A DNA stretch of 5,806 nucleotides from Desulfobacula sp. (GTDB lineage: Bacteria; Desulfobacterota; Desulfobacteria; Desulfobacterales; Desulfobacteraceae), in NCBI GenBank assembly GCA_027858355.1, contig JAQICW010000071.1:1-5806 (forward strand), in the 5' to 3' direction. The stretch's first letter is position 1. Each line of letters starts with the position of its first letter. A program made the translations under genes and the position numbers. This document shows positions 5,507-5,806 of the stretch, piece by piece. The notes under the pieces are model-generated. The model saw only the letters and a list, made by a program, of their open reading frames with translations. It searched no databases and was not told where the DNA came from.

Positions 5507-5806
5507 CAAGGCGGATACCAGGGCATCAGCCTCACCATACTTTTTGCCCACAAGAACTGCAACATTGCCGTGGGCGGCGGCGGTATCCTAAGCGGCATGT
5601 CCCCCAAGGGCCACTTTGATCTGGCGGGAGCGGAAGCATTGATTGATGCCGCCAAACAATACCAGGCAAAACCACCGGGATCAGTGGAAGTTCACCATGA
5701 TTCAACCGGATTTTTTCGGTATGTGTATGAAGAGGAAACAGGGGTGTTGGACGGACTGAGAGATTATATGAAAGACATGCCCTCCTGTAACCCGAAATTT
5801 TTCCGG
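5507..5806 (+). pseudogene. gcdA: GcdA-like carboxyltransferase fragment, 5' half missing
   Basis: The frame reads QGGYQGISLTILFAHKNCNI, then AVGGGGILSGMSPKGHFDL, EVHHDSTGFFRYVYEEETGV and CNPKFFR, and runs off the window edge. It aligns by eye with the middle of glutaconyl-CoA decarboxylase alpha subunits (GcdA of Acidaminococcus has GGGYHSISPTVIIAHEKANM, then AVGGAGIMGGMNPKGH). That subunit moves the carboxyl group from glutaconyl-CoA to biotin in a membrane complex. About the first 240 residues of the family are absent. The frame upstream of 5507 runs into IS91-side DNA and a stop at 5477-5479. IS91 insertion with loss or relocation of the 5' half is the likely cause. A related acyl-CoA carboxylase beta subunit is the alternative identity. 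Confidence 0.8.

Overview
This is a window of stacked mobile DNA from a bacterial chromosome. The one recognisable host gene, at the right edge, is a fragment of a GcdA-type (glutaconyl-CoA decarboxylase alpha) carboxyltransferase. That gene type occurs in anaerobes that break down aromatic acids or glutarate. Together with the IS91-type transposase it suggests an anaerobe such as a sulfate reducer of the Desulfobacterota. That placement is an inference, not something the sequence proves.

Layout, left to right. Positions 1-375 hold a broken DDE transposase open at the window edge. Positions 431-478 are a perfect 48-bp palindrome in otherwise gene-free DNA. An IS91-family (HUH) transposase gene lies on the minus strand from about 5366 down to 624. 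It is split in two by a 3368-bp serine-recombinase element (about 1742-5114) and further broken by two short insertions that share a 14-nt sequence (761-778 and 1620-1638). From about 5507 to the edge is the carboxyltransferase fragment, whose 5' half is absent.

The inner element is compact and entirely on the plus strand. From left to right it carries a DUF5372-like small protein, a 192-bp regulatory gap with a tandem repeat and a strong sigma70-like promoter, an HTH protein, a small protein of unknown function and a 698-aa large serine recombinase. The last three overlap and form one operon. Both ends share the 5-bp core GAGAA and interrupt the IS91 codons for the zinc-ribbon stretch LAFSCKRR. 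Joining the flanks restores an uninterrupted IS91 reading frame at that point.

The main discovery is at the element ends. The recombinase stop codon is overlapped by an ATG (5099) with a good Shine-Dalgarno (AAAGGAGG, 5085-5092). In the integrated state this ATG leads only into antisense IS91 DNA. If the ends are joined at GAGAA, as in an excised circle, it reads in frame into the DUF5372-like ORF, which otherwise has no native start. Integration therefore appears to cut this gene in two and excision to rebuild it as the last gene of a single circular operon. This suggests a built-in switch between circular and integrated states.
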